Positions 23,744 to 36,040 of a stretch of DNA of 64,000 nt are shown piece after piece. Location of the stretch: contig NC_092572.1 of assembly GCF_037975245.1 (NCBI RefSeq), positions 5,543,001 through 5,607,000 on the forward strand, in the 5' to 3' direction. Source of the stretch: Apostichopus japonicus. Taxonomy: Eukaryota > Echinodermata > Holothuroidea > Aspidochirotida > Stichopodidae. The position numbers and the translations under genes were made by a program. Below the pieces are notes generated by a model. The model made no database searches. It saw only the letters and a program-made list of their open reading frames with translations, and was not told the origin of the DNA. Within the stretch, counting starts at the first letter, position 1. Each line of letters opens with the position of its first letter.

Positions 23744-24145
23744 GGTAACAGAGGGACATTTGACTGTATTTCTTACACATTTTGTCTCTCTTTGCATTAG
23801 TTTGAGGGAGTATGTTGCAATTTCTTGTGTGGTTATTTAGACAGGTAGTTACTTGTTTCATACCCATAAACTTAATTCTTGTGGCTGTTACTGTAGGAAA
23901 AATATGGCATGATAAACATCATGGTAACGGAGGGACACCAAATGAACATGTGTTTTCACACTTTTTGGAAGACGTCAAATCCACTGTTCTTAAGTTGCAC
24001 TGACCATGTAACTTATATCAGGTGTTGGCTGGTACATTGCTTCACATACACCAAGGAAAAATTAGATGAACAGGCATTAATTGTCAAATCTACAGTTGAT
24101 TTTGTACAGTAACGGAGGGACAATTTCGATGGTAACGGAGGGACA
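23744..24145. repeat. Four copies of a 15-bp motif GGTAACGGAGGGACA
   Basis: Copies at 23744 (one mismatch), 23923, 24108 (first base differs) and 24131, all on the plus strand, separated by unrelated sequence (179, 185 and 23 bp between starts). Confidence 0.85.
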
Positions 24146-24357
24146 CAAAATGTTCAGTGTTGTTTAGTGTAGCCTTTTGCCTGTTTTTGCTGCTTCAGAT
24201 TCAAATTTTTATTGCTATTGGACTAACAGTTATATTACTTAGGGAAACAAGGATAAGAACATTAAACCAACAGCTATGTTCACCAAAACATTAGCAATTT
24301 TAGTGGTTAATAAAAATGTAAGAAAAAAATAGTAAGAAATTGATTAAAAGAACTAGT

Positions 24358-25222
24358 TTAAACAGAACATTAATTGACATCAAGGGGTAACATTGGTGAC
24401 CATTAAGTTTGAAAATGTTCCACCACCCCCCATTCACAACTTGTCCCAAAATATCAACCAAGTCACACCTTGGCATTGGGAGTTAATTGCATTATATATG
24501 TCTAAAAATTAAATTTGAACTTGACATGTACTTCACACACAAAGGTCACCCGGGGGTCAACCAATTGACATTTTTGAATGGTATGACCTAACTAGAGCAT
24601 CAAAACTGTAAAAATTCAAACATTTTTTCTTTGCCCATTTTCTCCCCCAAAAATACACGTGTTTTAACATTAATTGACCTTTGGTGACCTCGGATCACAT
24701 GACCGTTAAGTTAGAAATTATTCCCCTTTACCATTTGCAACTTGTCCCAAAATATCAACCGTGTCACACCTTGGCACTGGGAGTTATTACACTAAATGTC
24801 TGAAGATTAACTTTGACCTCGTATAACTTAACACACAGCAGTCACCTGGGGTCAACCCATTGACATTTTTGATCGGTGTGACGTGAATATACCATCAAAA
24901 CTATAAAAATTCAAACATTTTTTCTGTGCCCATTTTCTCCCCCCAAATCTTTTTTTTTTAACATTAATTGACCTTTGGTGACCTCGGATCACATGACCGT
25001 TAAGTTTGAAAATATACCCCTATGCCATTTGCAACTTGTCCCAAAATATCAACCGTGTCACACCTAGGCACTGGGATTTATTGCATTAAATGTCTGAAAA
25101 TTAACTTTGACCTCGTATAACTTCGCACACGAAGGTCGCACAGGGGTCAACCTATTGACATTTATGATCAGAATGTACCTTTAACATCTGAAAATACAGT
25201 AGCATTGAAACTGTAAAAATCC
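24358..25222. repeat. AGGTCA-rich interspersed repeat, partial copy
   Basis: Contains two to three of the roughly 0.4-kb units seen in the complete copies (ATTGACCTTTGGTGACCTCG, CACATGACCGTTAAGTT, CTTGTCCCAAAATATCAACC) but neither terminal hairpin. It ends abruptly at about 25222, after GAAACTGTAAAAATCC. Confidence 0.75.
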
Positions 25223-25604
25223 CATTCATAGCACAAATTCATTGCAAAAGTGAATGATCCATTTTGGCTGCAGTGAACACAAGGGAAAGTCAATAAACTT
25301 TGTTATTAAACCAGTTTCAATCAAAATAATATGTCATTTTCCATCATGTTTCTGAAGAAGACCAGGATGCCAGCATTGCAGTGTACAGTAACTTTTGATA
25401 TAGCATTAAATTTAGCTTAAATTGTGCACACAGTTTAGTCACATGTACTTGAGGGCAGTTAGTTTTATTTACAACCAAAGTTGACATTTGGTACTCATTG
25501 GCCATATTAATATAACAAATTTATGTGTAGAATTATATTACGGAAGATATCATTTTCTAGACATTGCTAAAAATGTTAGGTAATGGGACTGGCTGGCCTT
25601 ATTT
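25223..25604. other. No gene recognised
   Basis: Short AT-rich spacer between two copies of the AGGTCA-rich repeat. Confidence 0.5.
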
Positions 25605-28013
25605 AACAAGAGCCCAAGGGCACTGTGGTTCCTTGCTTGGGGTATATGACAATACACATAATATTATCAAGCAAGATTGGGCTGAAATAGTCCAAGTAAT
25701 TGTGGTCCTACATGTTCCCATAAAGTAACCAACACTATAGCCAACACTTTTGTGATCACAAAATGTGATCGGATTTTTTATCAAAAGGCACTTTTGAGAT
25801 CTAAATATGGCGTCGCAAATGTAAGAAATATAAGAGACCTAAAAGCGTGTCAACAGATATGATAACAATGGTGACTTCAGATGACATGACCTTTAAGTTT
25901 CAAAATGTTCCACCACTCCATTCACAACTTGTCCCAAAAAATCAACCATGTCACACCTTGGCATTGAGATTTAATTGCATTAAATGTCAAAAAATTAACT
26001 TTGAACTTGTATGTAACTTCACACACAAAGGTCACCCGGAGGTCAACCAATTGACATTTTTGATCGGTGAAACCTAAATAGAGCATGAAACTGTAAAAAT
26101 TCAAACATTTTTTCTTTGCCCATTTTCTCCCCCCATAATACTACTTTTTTAACATTAGCTGACCTTTGGTGACCTTGGATCACATGACCGTTAAGTTTGA
26201 AAATATTCCCCTATACCATTTGCAACTTGTCCAAAAAAATCAACCTTGTCACACCTTGGCACTGAGAGTTATTGCATTAAATGTGTGAAAATGAACTTTG
26301 ATCTCAAATAACTTCGCACACGAAGGTCATATGGGGGTCAAGCCATTGACATTTTTGATCAGAAGGTACCTTTAACATCTGAAAATAGCATCGAAACTGT
26401 AAAAATCCACAAAACACAAAAAGGTCACCAGAGGTCAAATTGAGGTCAAAGGGCAACCAGATGCGGGTCGACAATTGGATTACATTGAAGCAACTCCCAA
26501 CCCTAACGGACAATTTGTTCTCAAGTTGTCGCAAAAATACTAGTTTTTTATCATTAATTGACCTTTGGTGACCTTGTATCACATGACCGTTAAGTTTGAA
26601 AATATTCCCCTATACCATTTGCAACTACTCCAAAAATATCCACCTTGTCACACCTTGGAACTGGGAGTTATTGCATTAAATGTCTGAAAATGAACTTTGA
26701 CCTCATATAACTTCGCACACGAAGGTCACACGGGGGTCAACCCATTGACATTTATGATCAGAAGGTACCTTTGACATCTGAAAATAGCATCAAAACTGTA
26801 AAAATCCCTAAAACACTGAAAAGGTCAACTGAGGTCAAATTGAGGTCAAGGGTCACCCAGATGCGGGTCGACAATTGGATTACATTGAAGCAACTCCCAA
26901 CCCTAACAGACAATTTGTTCTCAAGTTATCGCAAAAATACTAGTTTTTTATCATTAATTGACCTTTGGTGACCTCGGATCACATGACAGTTAAGTTTGAA
27001 AATATTCCCCTATACTATTTGCAACTTGTCTCAAAATATCAACTGTGTAACACCTTGGCACTGGGAGTTATTACACTAAATGTCTGAAAATTAACTTTGA
27101 CCTCATATAACTTAACATACAAAGGTCACCTTGGGTCAACTTATTGACATTTTTGATTGATGAGACTTAAATTAGAGCATCAAACTATACAAAATCAAAC
27201 ATTCTTTTCTTTGCCCATTTTCTACCCCCAAAATACTAGTTTTTTGACATTAATTGACCTTTGGTGACCTAGGATCACATGACCGTTAAGTTTGAAAATA
27301 TTCCCCTATACCATTTGCAACTTGTCTCAAAATATCAACTGTGTAACACCTTGGCACTGGGAGTTATTGCATTAAATGTCTGAAAATTAACTTTGACCTC
27401 CTATAACTTCGCACATAAAGGTCACACAGGGTCAACCTATTGACATTTATGATCAGAAGGTACCTTTGACATCTGAAAATAGCATCGAAACTGTAAAAAT
27501 CCCCAAAACACGAAAAGGTCACCAGAGGTCAAATTGAGGTCAAGGGTCACCCAGATGCGGGTTGACAATTGGATTACATTGAGGCAACTCCCAACCCTAA
27601 CAGACATTTCGTTCTCAAGTTATTGCAAAAATACTAGTTTTTTATCATTAATTGACCTTTGGTGACCTCAGATCACATGACCGTTAAGTTTGAAAATGCT
27701 CCCCTAGCCAGTTCACAACTTGTCCCAAAATATCAATCTTGTCGCACATTGGCACTGGGAGTTATTGCAGTTTTAATATATTTGGTTTTTGGACCATAAC
27801 TGACCTTTGTGGGCACCAAAAACAATAGGGCACACCTTCTCCATATGGCGGATCTATAGTCCAAGTTTGGCCTCAATCCAACATTCCCTTATTGAGATAG
27901 AGCGTACCCAAGCAAGTGTCACAGACGCACACACACACACACACGCACACACACCTACACACACACATACGCCAACCTGACTGCATAGGTTCCTTTTGCT
28001 AAAGCAAGGAACC
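25605..28013. repeat. AGGTCA-rich interspersed repeat, complete copy 2
   Basis: Same left end as at 6724 (AACAAGAGCCCAAGGGCACT) and same right hairpin (27988-28013). It is 2.4 kb against 1.55 kb for copy 1, because it has more internal units of about 0.4 kb. Several units contain AGAGGTCAAATTGAGGTCAA followed by GGGTCACCC (for example about 27530-27555), that is, AGGTCA-A-GGGTCA in DR1 spacing. An AC microsatellite precedes the right end (about 27930-27968). Confidence 0.8.
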
Positions 28014-28884
28014 AAAAATGTGGTACATTCAGAAACACTATTCCAACATATATATATAGTGAACAGTCACTTCTGCATGCCAATTGGCCTTACTATTTTA
28101 TTTCAGTTTGTGTGGTTTCCAACAATCATTCAATACAGGGTGTGCCTGGTGTCAATTTAATTTTGCAAGTTTGAAAGTTGAGCCACTGATTTTAAAATTG
28201 TCATGAATGATCAACGCTTACAAGTACAACTAAAACATAGACCAGTGTTGGAAAACCTTGTTCAATTACCCGCGAACACACTTCCGATATCCCGCCGGTG
28301 TTCGCTAAGGCTAATGTACATGTGCTGCGAATTTTTCCAGGTACCTTACCAAACAACTGCCCGCTCATCCCGTCTAACACCTGTTTGTTAACATTTTTGG
28401 CACGTTTCCAAGAAACGTTTCATGGAGTATTCCCCATGATACACGAGGCACAGTTCATACCATACACGTAGCACATCGAGGCCCCACTAGCTATGGCCAT
28501 CTTTATGAAAGTAAACCTTGTGGGCATTTCCATGAAAAAGTGGACATGGGCTCAAAATATAAATTCTGCAATGACATCTTGTCATTGGTTAAATGTTGTT
28601 GTAAACATATCCAAGTTTGTTGAATCAACATGATACCTACCGAAATATTGATTTTTTTTGTAGAAATTTGCATATGAAGTGAAAGGATGCTGTAATGCAA
28701 ATTTTGTACACAAATTATGAACAGAATTGTTTTTGCTCTCCTAAGAAACTTAATGGTGATACTTTACTGATGTGTTCATTTATTGCTTACATAGGGCACT
28801 AACTTCAGATATCACTACCAACCTTTTGAATATATAATCCAAAATAATCTATTTTTTGCTTTATTCAAACCTATATTAGCTGAT
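28014..28884. other. No gene recognised
   Basis: AT-rich, no convincing exon. Confidence 0.5.
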
Positions 28885-31038
28885 GTAACGTGAGTTACCA
28901 AAATAATGATTTTTTCCCCATACATAAAATATGTCACTATTAAAAATCTCATTATTAGATTTTGGTTTCTACTCATCATCCTGAAATGTAAAACAAGCAA
29001 AGAAATGATGTGCACCCCACAATGTTAAGTAGGGTAGGTGATGCAAATGGTAACGTGAGTTACCATGTAACGTGAGTTACCATGTAACGTGAGTTACCAT
29101 ACAATATAATCATGCTTATAATGTAGACAATTATGCTACCAAGTCAAACTAACGCACCAAATGTGGTGCATAAACATGGCCAGAATTGAATTGTTGGTTT
29201 TCACTGTTTTATAATCATTGTTAATATTTAGTGTTTACAAGGGTCCAAAAATCGGGAACCTGGAACCGGAGAGCCGTCACCTGTAGGGTATCCGGGTAAC
29301 CGGAAAAATATTACCCTTGTGTATCACGATTTTCAGGAAACTACATATTGGATGCTATACTAAATGAATAATATTCTCCAATGACAATGTTTTCATGTTC
29401 AAATAGGTGTAAGATAAGGTATAAACCCTTCCTCAACAATTTCTATTTGCTTTTGTTTCTTTCATTAACTTGTTAATAAATTAACATCACTACTAACATC
29501 GCACTGCCGCCGCTGCTTATGTTTGCTCTCCCATATAAATATCCAATTTAGCTCTTAAACAGTTTTAACTACTACTATCTATTATGCAGGCCCAGGGTTC
29601 GCATTAGCTGTGCGATTGCATGATTCCCACAATTTGATCCAATTTGGAATAAACGTTTAGTTAAAAACATTTGCGATTATTTTTTTTTAATTATCCCGTC
29701 TACTATCCATTAGTAACATCTCGTAAAAGTCAGTCTTTCCTTTTATGAAATAAACAAATGAAAAAATAGTAATTGTGAGGATTTTTTCAATTCCTTTCAA
29801 CATGGTAGCCTAACACCACACTAAGTCAATGGGGTAATCTAGCCTAACCATCTGTTCATTTGTAGAAATTGTGACGCAGTTATAAGATATCTATGGAATA
29901 CTTATATTATTGCTGTTATCTCCGACCACATGGTAGCCTCACACCACTCTTAGTCAATGGAAAATCTTGCCTAACCATAGACCTATGAAAAAAAAGTCAA
30001 ACTTTGCATAGGATTCGGGTAATAAGTTAGAAACCGGGTAGTATCGCGTCGGGTGGGTACCCGGGTACCTGGATACCGACGGTAGCAAGCTGTGTGTGTT
30101 TTTTCTGGGATCGATGGTGGTGTCTAACACTTCTGTTACACCTCATTCGAATCTAGGTCAGATTACCGGCATGAGACGTTTCTCTATGCGCAAGTCTTGA
30201 CACCCAAGGGAATTTTGATTTTTGTACATTTTGCTAGGCCAGATATAAGAAAACGGGCTGCTAACGCTGTTAGACAGTGAAAGACCACATTCTCATAGTA
30301 ACCCATAACCATATAGATACATCCATGAAATATTACACTATACTATCACAGGGCCTCTTGAACCTGACCACTTGCAACAATGTCACACAATCTTTATCAT
30401 TGATGTCAATTGTTTTGGCCATTTCCGCCAGTGTTCAATGGCTTTAATGTTGAATGATATGGAGCACTGTAGTGATTCCTACAGTATTTGAAACTGTAAA
30501 TAAGTTTATAACAGTTACTTTGTGTTACAAAGTGAATACAAGAAGTATTTTTATTAAGGCTTAAAACTGTTACATAAGAATTAATAAGATTGAATTGTGT
30601 CAGCAACTTATATTTTATGAACTGTAATGTGTGGACAAATTGTAACGTGAGTTACCGTAACGTGAGTTACCGAGTCTTGCATCAATTTTATGCAACTGGA
30701 CAATGATATAGGATTTTTTTGGCAACCTATATGTTTACTTGTAGGTAAGGTATAACTACCATATTTCACTTTTCTTTGAGTTCATTTAGTATGAGGACAC
30801 TTTTTGAATAATATTTGTCTTCCAATTTTGGCGCTTTTAGAAATGTAACGTGAGTTACCGACTCTTTTTGCCTTATAAAATCTACAAGAAGCAAATTTTT
30901 TTTTTTTTTTTTTTGCTGAGGTATGCCTCAGCATTGTGTTAACTACTGTAGAAGAAGTAATTGATCAAACTCATGTGTTAGTAAAAAATATGGTACAAAA
31001 AGAAGACGAAAAACATCAAAAATGTAACGTGAGTTACC
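28885..31038. repeat. Eight copies of the inverted motif GTAACGTGAGTTACC
   Basis: Identical 15-mers start at 28885, 29050, 29067, 29084, 30642, 30657, 30845 and 31024, all in the same orientation. Three are in tandem at 17-bp spacing and two at 15-bp spacing. GTAAC and GTTAC form 5-bp inverted arms around GTGA. The sequence between copies is not repeated. A diverged dispersed repeat with GGGTA/CCGG words lies at about 29,250-30,080. Confidence 0.9.
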
Positions 31039-32908
31039 GTGGAAATGCCCTTGTAATAAAATATGTTTTAGGCCACTTGGCATGATTATCTAGATGCTTA
31101 ATATTATTTCCATGTTCTTGTAGACAACGTGAAGTTCGCAAAATACAATTTGTTGTGTTTTTGTAGTTACGTGAGATCCGAAACCGACAAGGTGGTTAGG
31201 CTATTTGCTATGCACTTAACTATGGTAGGATATTATTTTTCCGTATTTTTGGAAATTCTAGAAAATACTTTCTTTTCCCCCCGCTTAACACCAGATGTGG
31301 TCTTACGGTTTATTCATAAATGGGTGTACTAGAGCCTTGTTTACATGACATTAGTTGCATTTAGCACGATATGCCAGTTTCGCGTGAATTTTTCGAAAGT
31401 GTTTTGCTGGATCTTTCGTAAAATTTGAAAGATGTACCAACTTACTTTTCGTACACAATTGGTAATTTCTCTACTGATTTTCAGAGTTTTTTTTATAGTC
31501 AAGTGAATACGTTGTGCATTGAGTGTAAACTTATCGGGAATGCAAGAAAACGATGCGGGAATTTCCAGCAGACAAATGTTTTCTTTGCGGGATTACTGAG
31601 TCAGTTGAAGGGAATCCCGCACCTTAGAGGGAACACTGAATTGAAGTCAAATTCATACGAAAGAAAACGTTTACTACCTAACATACAATATAAGTATAAA
31701 CAAATGTGGAATGGCAATATTGTCCAAAACATTTCCCGCGAGGCTGATTTATTACAGCAACCTTCCCGCACTGGGCCGTGTGTGTCCGTGTGACATTTCC
31801 CTTGTGAGTGGGTTGGGGACACATCATTACTCGTTATATAGGCTATTGTGACTAAAATTGCGAGCACGCTCTCCGGACATTTTTCTTTTGTTTCTGAAAC
31901 TTTTCTTCTGAAATTTTCCTATTGTTTTTACAGATCCTTCATGTTTTAAGTTTCGTCCCGTTTTTTTTTCTTTTTTCCCCCGATTTTTTTTTACTCCAGC
32001 CAGGCTGGATTTCCTGCGAGCATCGCGGGTTCCCGCGAACCTGGTTCGGAAGGTTCGCAAGGTTTTCCAGCCCTGACATAGACCTTTTCATATTTCATCC
32101 TCTCCCAATTGCAGTTCTGTAGTGTCTACAATTATAATTCTCTTTTCAGACTTTCGCGGTCAGTTCGTTGTACCCTGTATGTAGTATCACGGTAGTGCTT
32201 CATACAGTAGTAATTGATTATATATGAACAGAACATATTTATGAATGCCACATTACGTACTTCTTAAGCTCAAACAATTCCCTGTAAAAAATTGTTATAT
32301 TAGATTTGAAATATTTTCGCTGTATGTTTATAAATGCTCTGTGAACTTTGCAGAAAGCGCACCATCTTCCACAGTAAATTCTCATTGAGATTAATCATTG
32401 ACGAAAATCAGTTTATACCTTAAACTTGCTTCAAGTTCGCCAAGGTATTGCTGTTATCCTAACAGTATGTGGATATTTGTAACCAGCGTTTCCGCTAAGC
32501 CGCTATGACGCGATTTTGACGCAATGGCTTGCCGATTTGACGCACTGGCGTTCAGAGAGAGAGAAACAAAAAGAGGGTTTCATTTTCTCCTGAATTTTAT
32601 ACAATGTGAATAGGAAAAAAAATCGTTTCAAAAGGCATGGTGTTCAGAACTTAAACTTGAAGTGAAGAAATTATTATTGTAAATTGTTCCCAATTTATCG
32701 TCAGAAATGTTAGATTAGTGATCGTTAACTTTACCGTAGCGCTGGTTTCTATACAGTCACGTAGATTTAGCTCGATTGCTGTAAAGCTATGTCCAGTAAA
32801 TCATATAACGTAATGTGCACGTGCACTGATGTGTTGCCTACACTACGATGGTTCGCAATACCAGTGTACTAAATATAATATCTGTATAGCCTACCTTACT
32901 GTACGTTA
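31039..32908. other. No gene recognised
   Basis: Contains a 122-codon plus-strand frame (31425-31793) without a recognisable domain; I do not call it a gene. The rest is AT-rich. Confidence 0.45.
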
Positions 32909-34104
32909 CAGGGCAGGTCCAAGCTATTGTATACCTAGAAGCCAAATTTCAAACTTTGCTGAAGCACCCTAAATGTGGTATCATGTTAATGCTGAATTAT
33001 TTAAGTTCAGATTTTCATAAATTTTTTGAATTTTTTTGCATATATATTCGAACAATTACAGCCAGCTAATTTGCATAAATTCAAGTTGCAGTGTGACGTA
33101 CGGGACATTTGGAATCCTATTTCCCTGCCAGCAATATGAACTAATTGAATATATAAGTTATATATGTGGGACATGATTCACCCTTCCTTCCAATAATGTG
33201 AATATGTTATGTTACATTTTGATTCAGCTGACTGAAACAAGGATACAATGTTCTCATCAATCATTACTATATTATGATTACATGACAAATATATAGGTTT
33301 GAGATTTAAAAATGTGCAAAAAATGTCTAATATTCAAATTGGCACCATACCATGAAGGAGTTGAGTGCCAAAGCTGAAATTTGGTGTATGAGTATATTAT
33401 AAATATGTGTAAAGTTCTGGTGTAAATTTCAAAATACAGTATGTTTCAATTGATCGCGGGGTCAACCGGAATCAAGAAGGGAGCCCTCTTTTTGACCATT
33501 TTCTGGCTGGAGCCAACTTTGGGCCCATGCCATTGCTTAATTAATGCATTGGTAAGCTTATAATTGCTTATGGGTATAGATATGCAACCATAGATTATAC
33601 CCAAGGAATAGGATTCATGTGACCCCTAATGTGGGCACAGGGTGACCCTAAAAATCACAAAAAACATTTTCGGCTGAATAAAGTGCCTACTTGGGTGATC
33701 ATAACCAGAACAATAAAGGAGATACAGTTAAATTGAGTGCAGATTCATGAATTTTGGCAAGAAGTAAGATAGAATACCAAATGTGAGCTCTCTACCTGGT
33801 ACAAGGACTGAATTATGAGCTTCAAAGTCGGAAAATATCACAAAAGTCACTTTTCGCGAATCGCGCAAGCACAAAAAGGCCGTCTTGGCCAAATTTCAAC
33901 GGGCTATATCTCAAAAACGACATGGAGTATGGTTTTAATATTTTGTATGTGTTCATTTGGGACATACTCAATCATTCTGATGAAATTTCATCAAAATCTG
34001 AGAGGGTCACCTGGGGACCACTGGCTGATTTGACACGAAATGACCCACATTTAAGTCTCTGAAATGTCCTGCACGTCACAGTGCAAATAGCTTAGACCTG
34101 CCCT
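32909..34104. mobile_element. MITE-like element with split terminal inverted repeat
   Basis: GGGCAGGTCCAAGCTATT at 32911-32928 is mirrored by the reverse complement at about 34086-34103 (one mismatch). On the right, the arm continues as TTGCACTGTGACGTGCAGGA; on the left the matching TTGCAGTGTGACGTACGGGA is found only from about 33088. So about 160 bp appear to have been inserted into the left arm. No coding frame. Superfamily unclear. Confidence 0.5.
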
Positions 34105-35347
34105 ACTGTACAGAACATTGCAACAGGGTTAGAAATAAGCAGGGGTGACGGCCGATTCGCCCTAGCAAGTGCTAAAAAAGCCCTCCGAAAGCACAATTGC
34201 AAGGGCGAAAAAGAAATATAAGAAAATCGCCCTCGTAATATCAGGTGTCTGTGTAAATTTAATTGTGACATCCTTTTTGCTTTAGCTCTGGGTTTGCAAT
34301 AGCAGCGCTAATCGCACAAACAGTTCTCACAATCCTGCATCACATTTAATCAAATTTGAAGCAGTGCGGGAGGGTCGCGCACAATCACCGGGAACTTCGC
34401 GCAGTCACTGGCAAATTACGGCCTCCACTGAGCAATTTCAGTTCCAGCGATAATATCCTAAAATCCCCCAAAATCTCCGACCATGGTAGCCTCACTTCAA
34501 ACTAAGTCAACATGGAACTGTAACCTAGCCCCATCTGTTTATTTGCTCAAGTTGTGTCACAAATAAAAAATAAAAATATCCAAGAAAAACTGCAATCTTT
34601 GACAACATGTTAGCCTAACAACCACACTAAGTCAATGGGAAATGTAGCCTAACCATTGGTTTGAAAAAAAAAAAAAAAAATTGCTGGAAAATGTTGTAAT
34701 TTACGTACACCATTGCTGTGGAGATGGATTGAAGGTTTTAACTTCGATTACTTTTCAGCGATATAATGGTTTCGTATTTGGTGGTGGGTGATTTTATCCA
34801 CACACGAAAAAATACATGATTAAAGGAAAGGGCACCTTCAGTAGAAGTTAACCTGTGTTTTCTATTTCAGCTCATGGGTTATTGGTTTTTCGTCATATAT
34901 ACTGTATTAGGTGGATTGACGTTATTTGCTAAGCGATCGCAAATGTTGGCAATTAAACTTTCAATGAATTTGCTATTTGGTCGCAGCTAACTAGGAAGAG
35001 GGTAATTGTGCTTACTTGATCCTGATGAAATTGCTTACAACCTTTTCCGTAAACAGCATATTGAACTTTGGAAAAGCGCCCCCTTAAACCTTAAAAAACC
35101 CTTGTAAATACATTAAGGGGGCGTTTTTAACTTTTCATTTTCCAAAATAGCCCCCCAGAGCCAAATCTAAATTCCTACCATGCATTGCAAGTGGTGCACT
35201 ATATTTGAGCCAAATTTAGCTTGTAAAAATAAAGCGTAATATGCAACAAACTTATTTATTATTATTCAGCAATCATCGTGTAAATAAAGCTCAGAGTTTC
35301 ATGCCTCAATTTAAAATCAGACATTGGATTGGCCGATGTTTAGTACA
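34105..35347. other. Dispersed repeat fragments, no gene
   Basis: The text around ATGGTAGCCTCAC and CTAAGTCAA at 34,480-34,660 resembles that at 29,800-29,990, indicating shared diverged repeats. No coding signal. Confidence 0.4.
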
Positions 35348-36040
35348 CAGGGGCGTAGCCAGTATGTATTACTGTATATATGCTTTTTTTTTGTAAGTTT
35401 TTTTTTTTTTTAAAACACCCATAACACAAATCCATAAGCTTGCTGGACAAGTTTTAGAGTCTAGACAGGAAAATCTATTGAAATGAACATAGCAAGAATA
35501 TGGCTTAATTAGGTGACCTATTCTTCTGTCATTTAGGCTGTCATTTCTATCGCGTGCCGTTTTAATCAACACTCTACCTGCCGAAGACCGAAGAAGACTA
35601 GGATCTGATCTTGTCAGTTTTTTAACATCTAGTTAAGAACCTGTTTACGCAGAAAATATTTCAGTTGAGAAACAATACACAGTCAAATACTGTAAGCCTA
35701 TTGTTGATTAACAGACTTTATAGAGCTGCAGCACTTTGTTGCCTGTTGTTACTGACTTACTCTGTACATGTACCTTGCTAATTTTAAATACAATTATGTA
35801 GTATTGAATTAAGTACTTTTTTAACTTGTTTGTTTTTTTGGTTTAAAAGTTATATTGAATGAGGTGTCTCAAGTTACCAAGAGGCCATTGAACCAACATG
35901 AACACACTGGAAGGCCCGTTTCCGGCCATCTGGGGGGTTTGTAAAACCAAAAGTTTTCTTGTACGCTCCGCGCCAACTGATGGTGGCGCTCCGCTCAGAT
36001 TATCTTGACTACAACTAAGAAAATCCTGGCTACGCCCCTG
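35348..36040. mobile_element. hAT-like MITE candidate
   Basis: CAGGGGCGTAGCCAG at 35348-35362 is matched by its exact reverse complement at 36026-36040. CAGGGGCG ends are typical of non-autonomous hAT elements. The flanks share GTAC but no clean 8-bp duplication. 693 bp, non-coding. Confidence 0.55.

Noticed and set aside
31425-31793. 122-codon plus-strand ORF
   Set aside because: No domain, no splice context, and residue use matches AT-rich non-coding DNA.
35348-36040. 8-bp target duplication for the hAT-like MITE
   Set aside because: Flanks share only GTAC; no clean 8-bp repeat, so superfamily assignment rests on end sequence alone.
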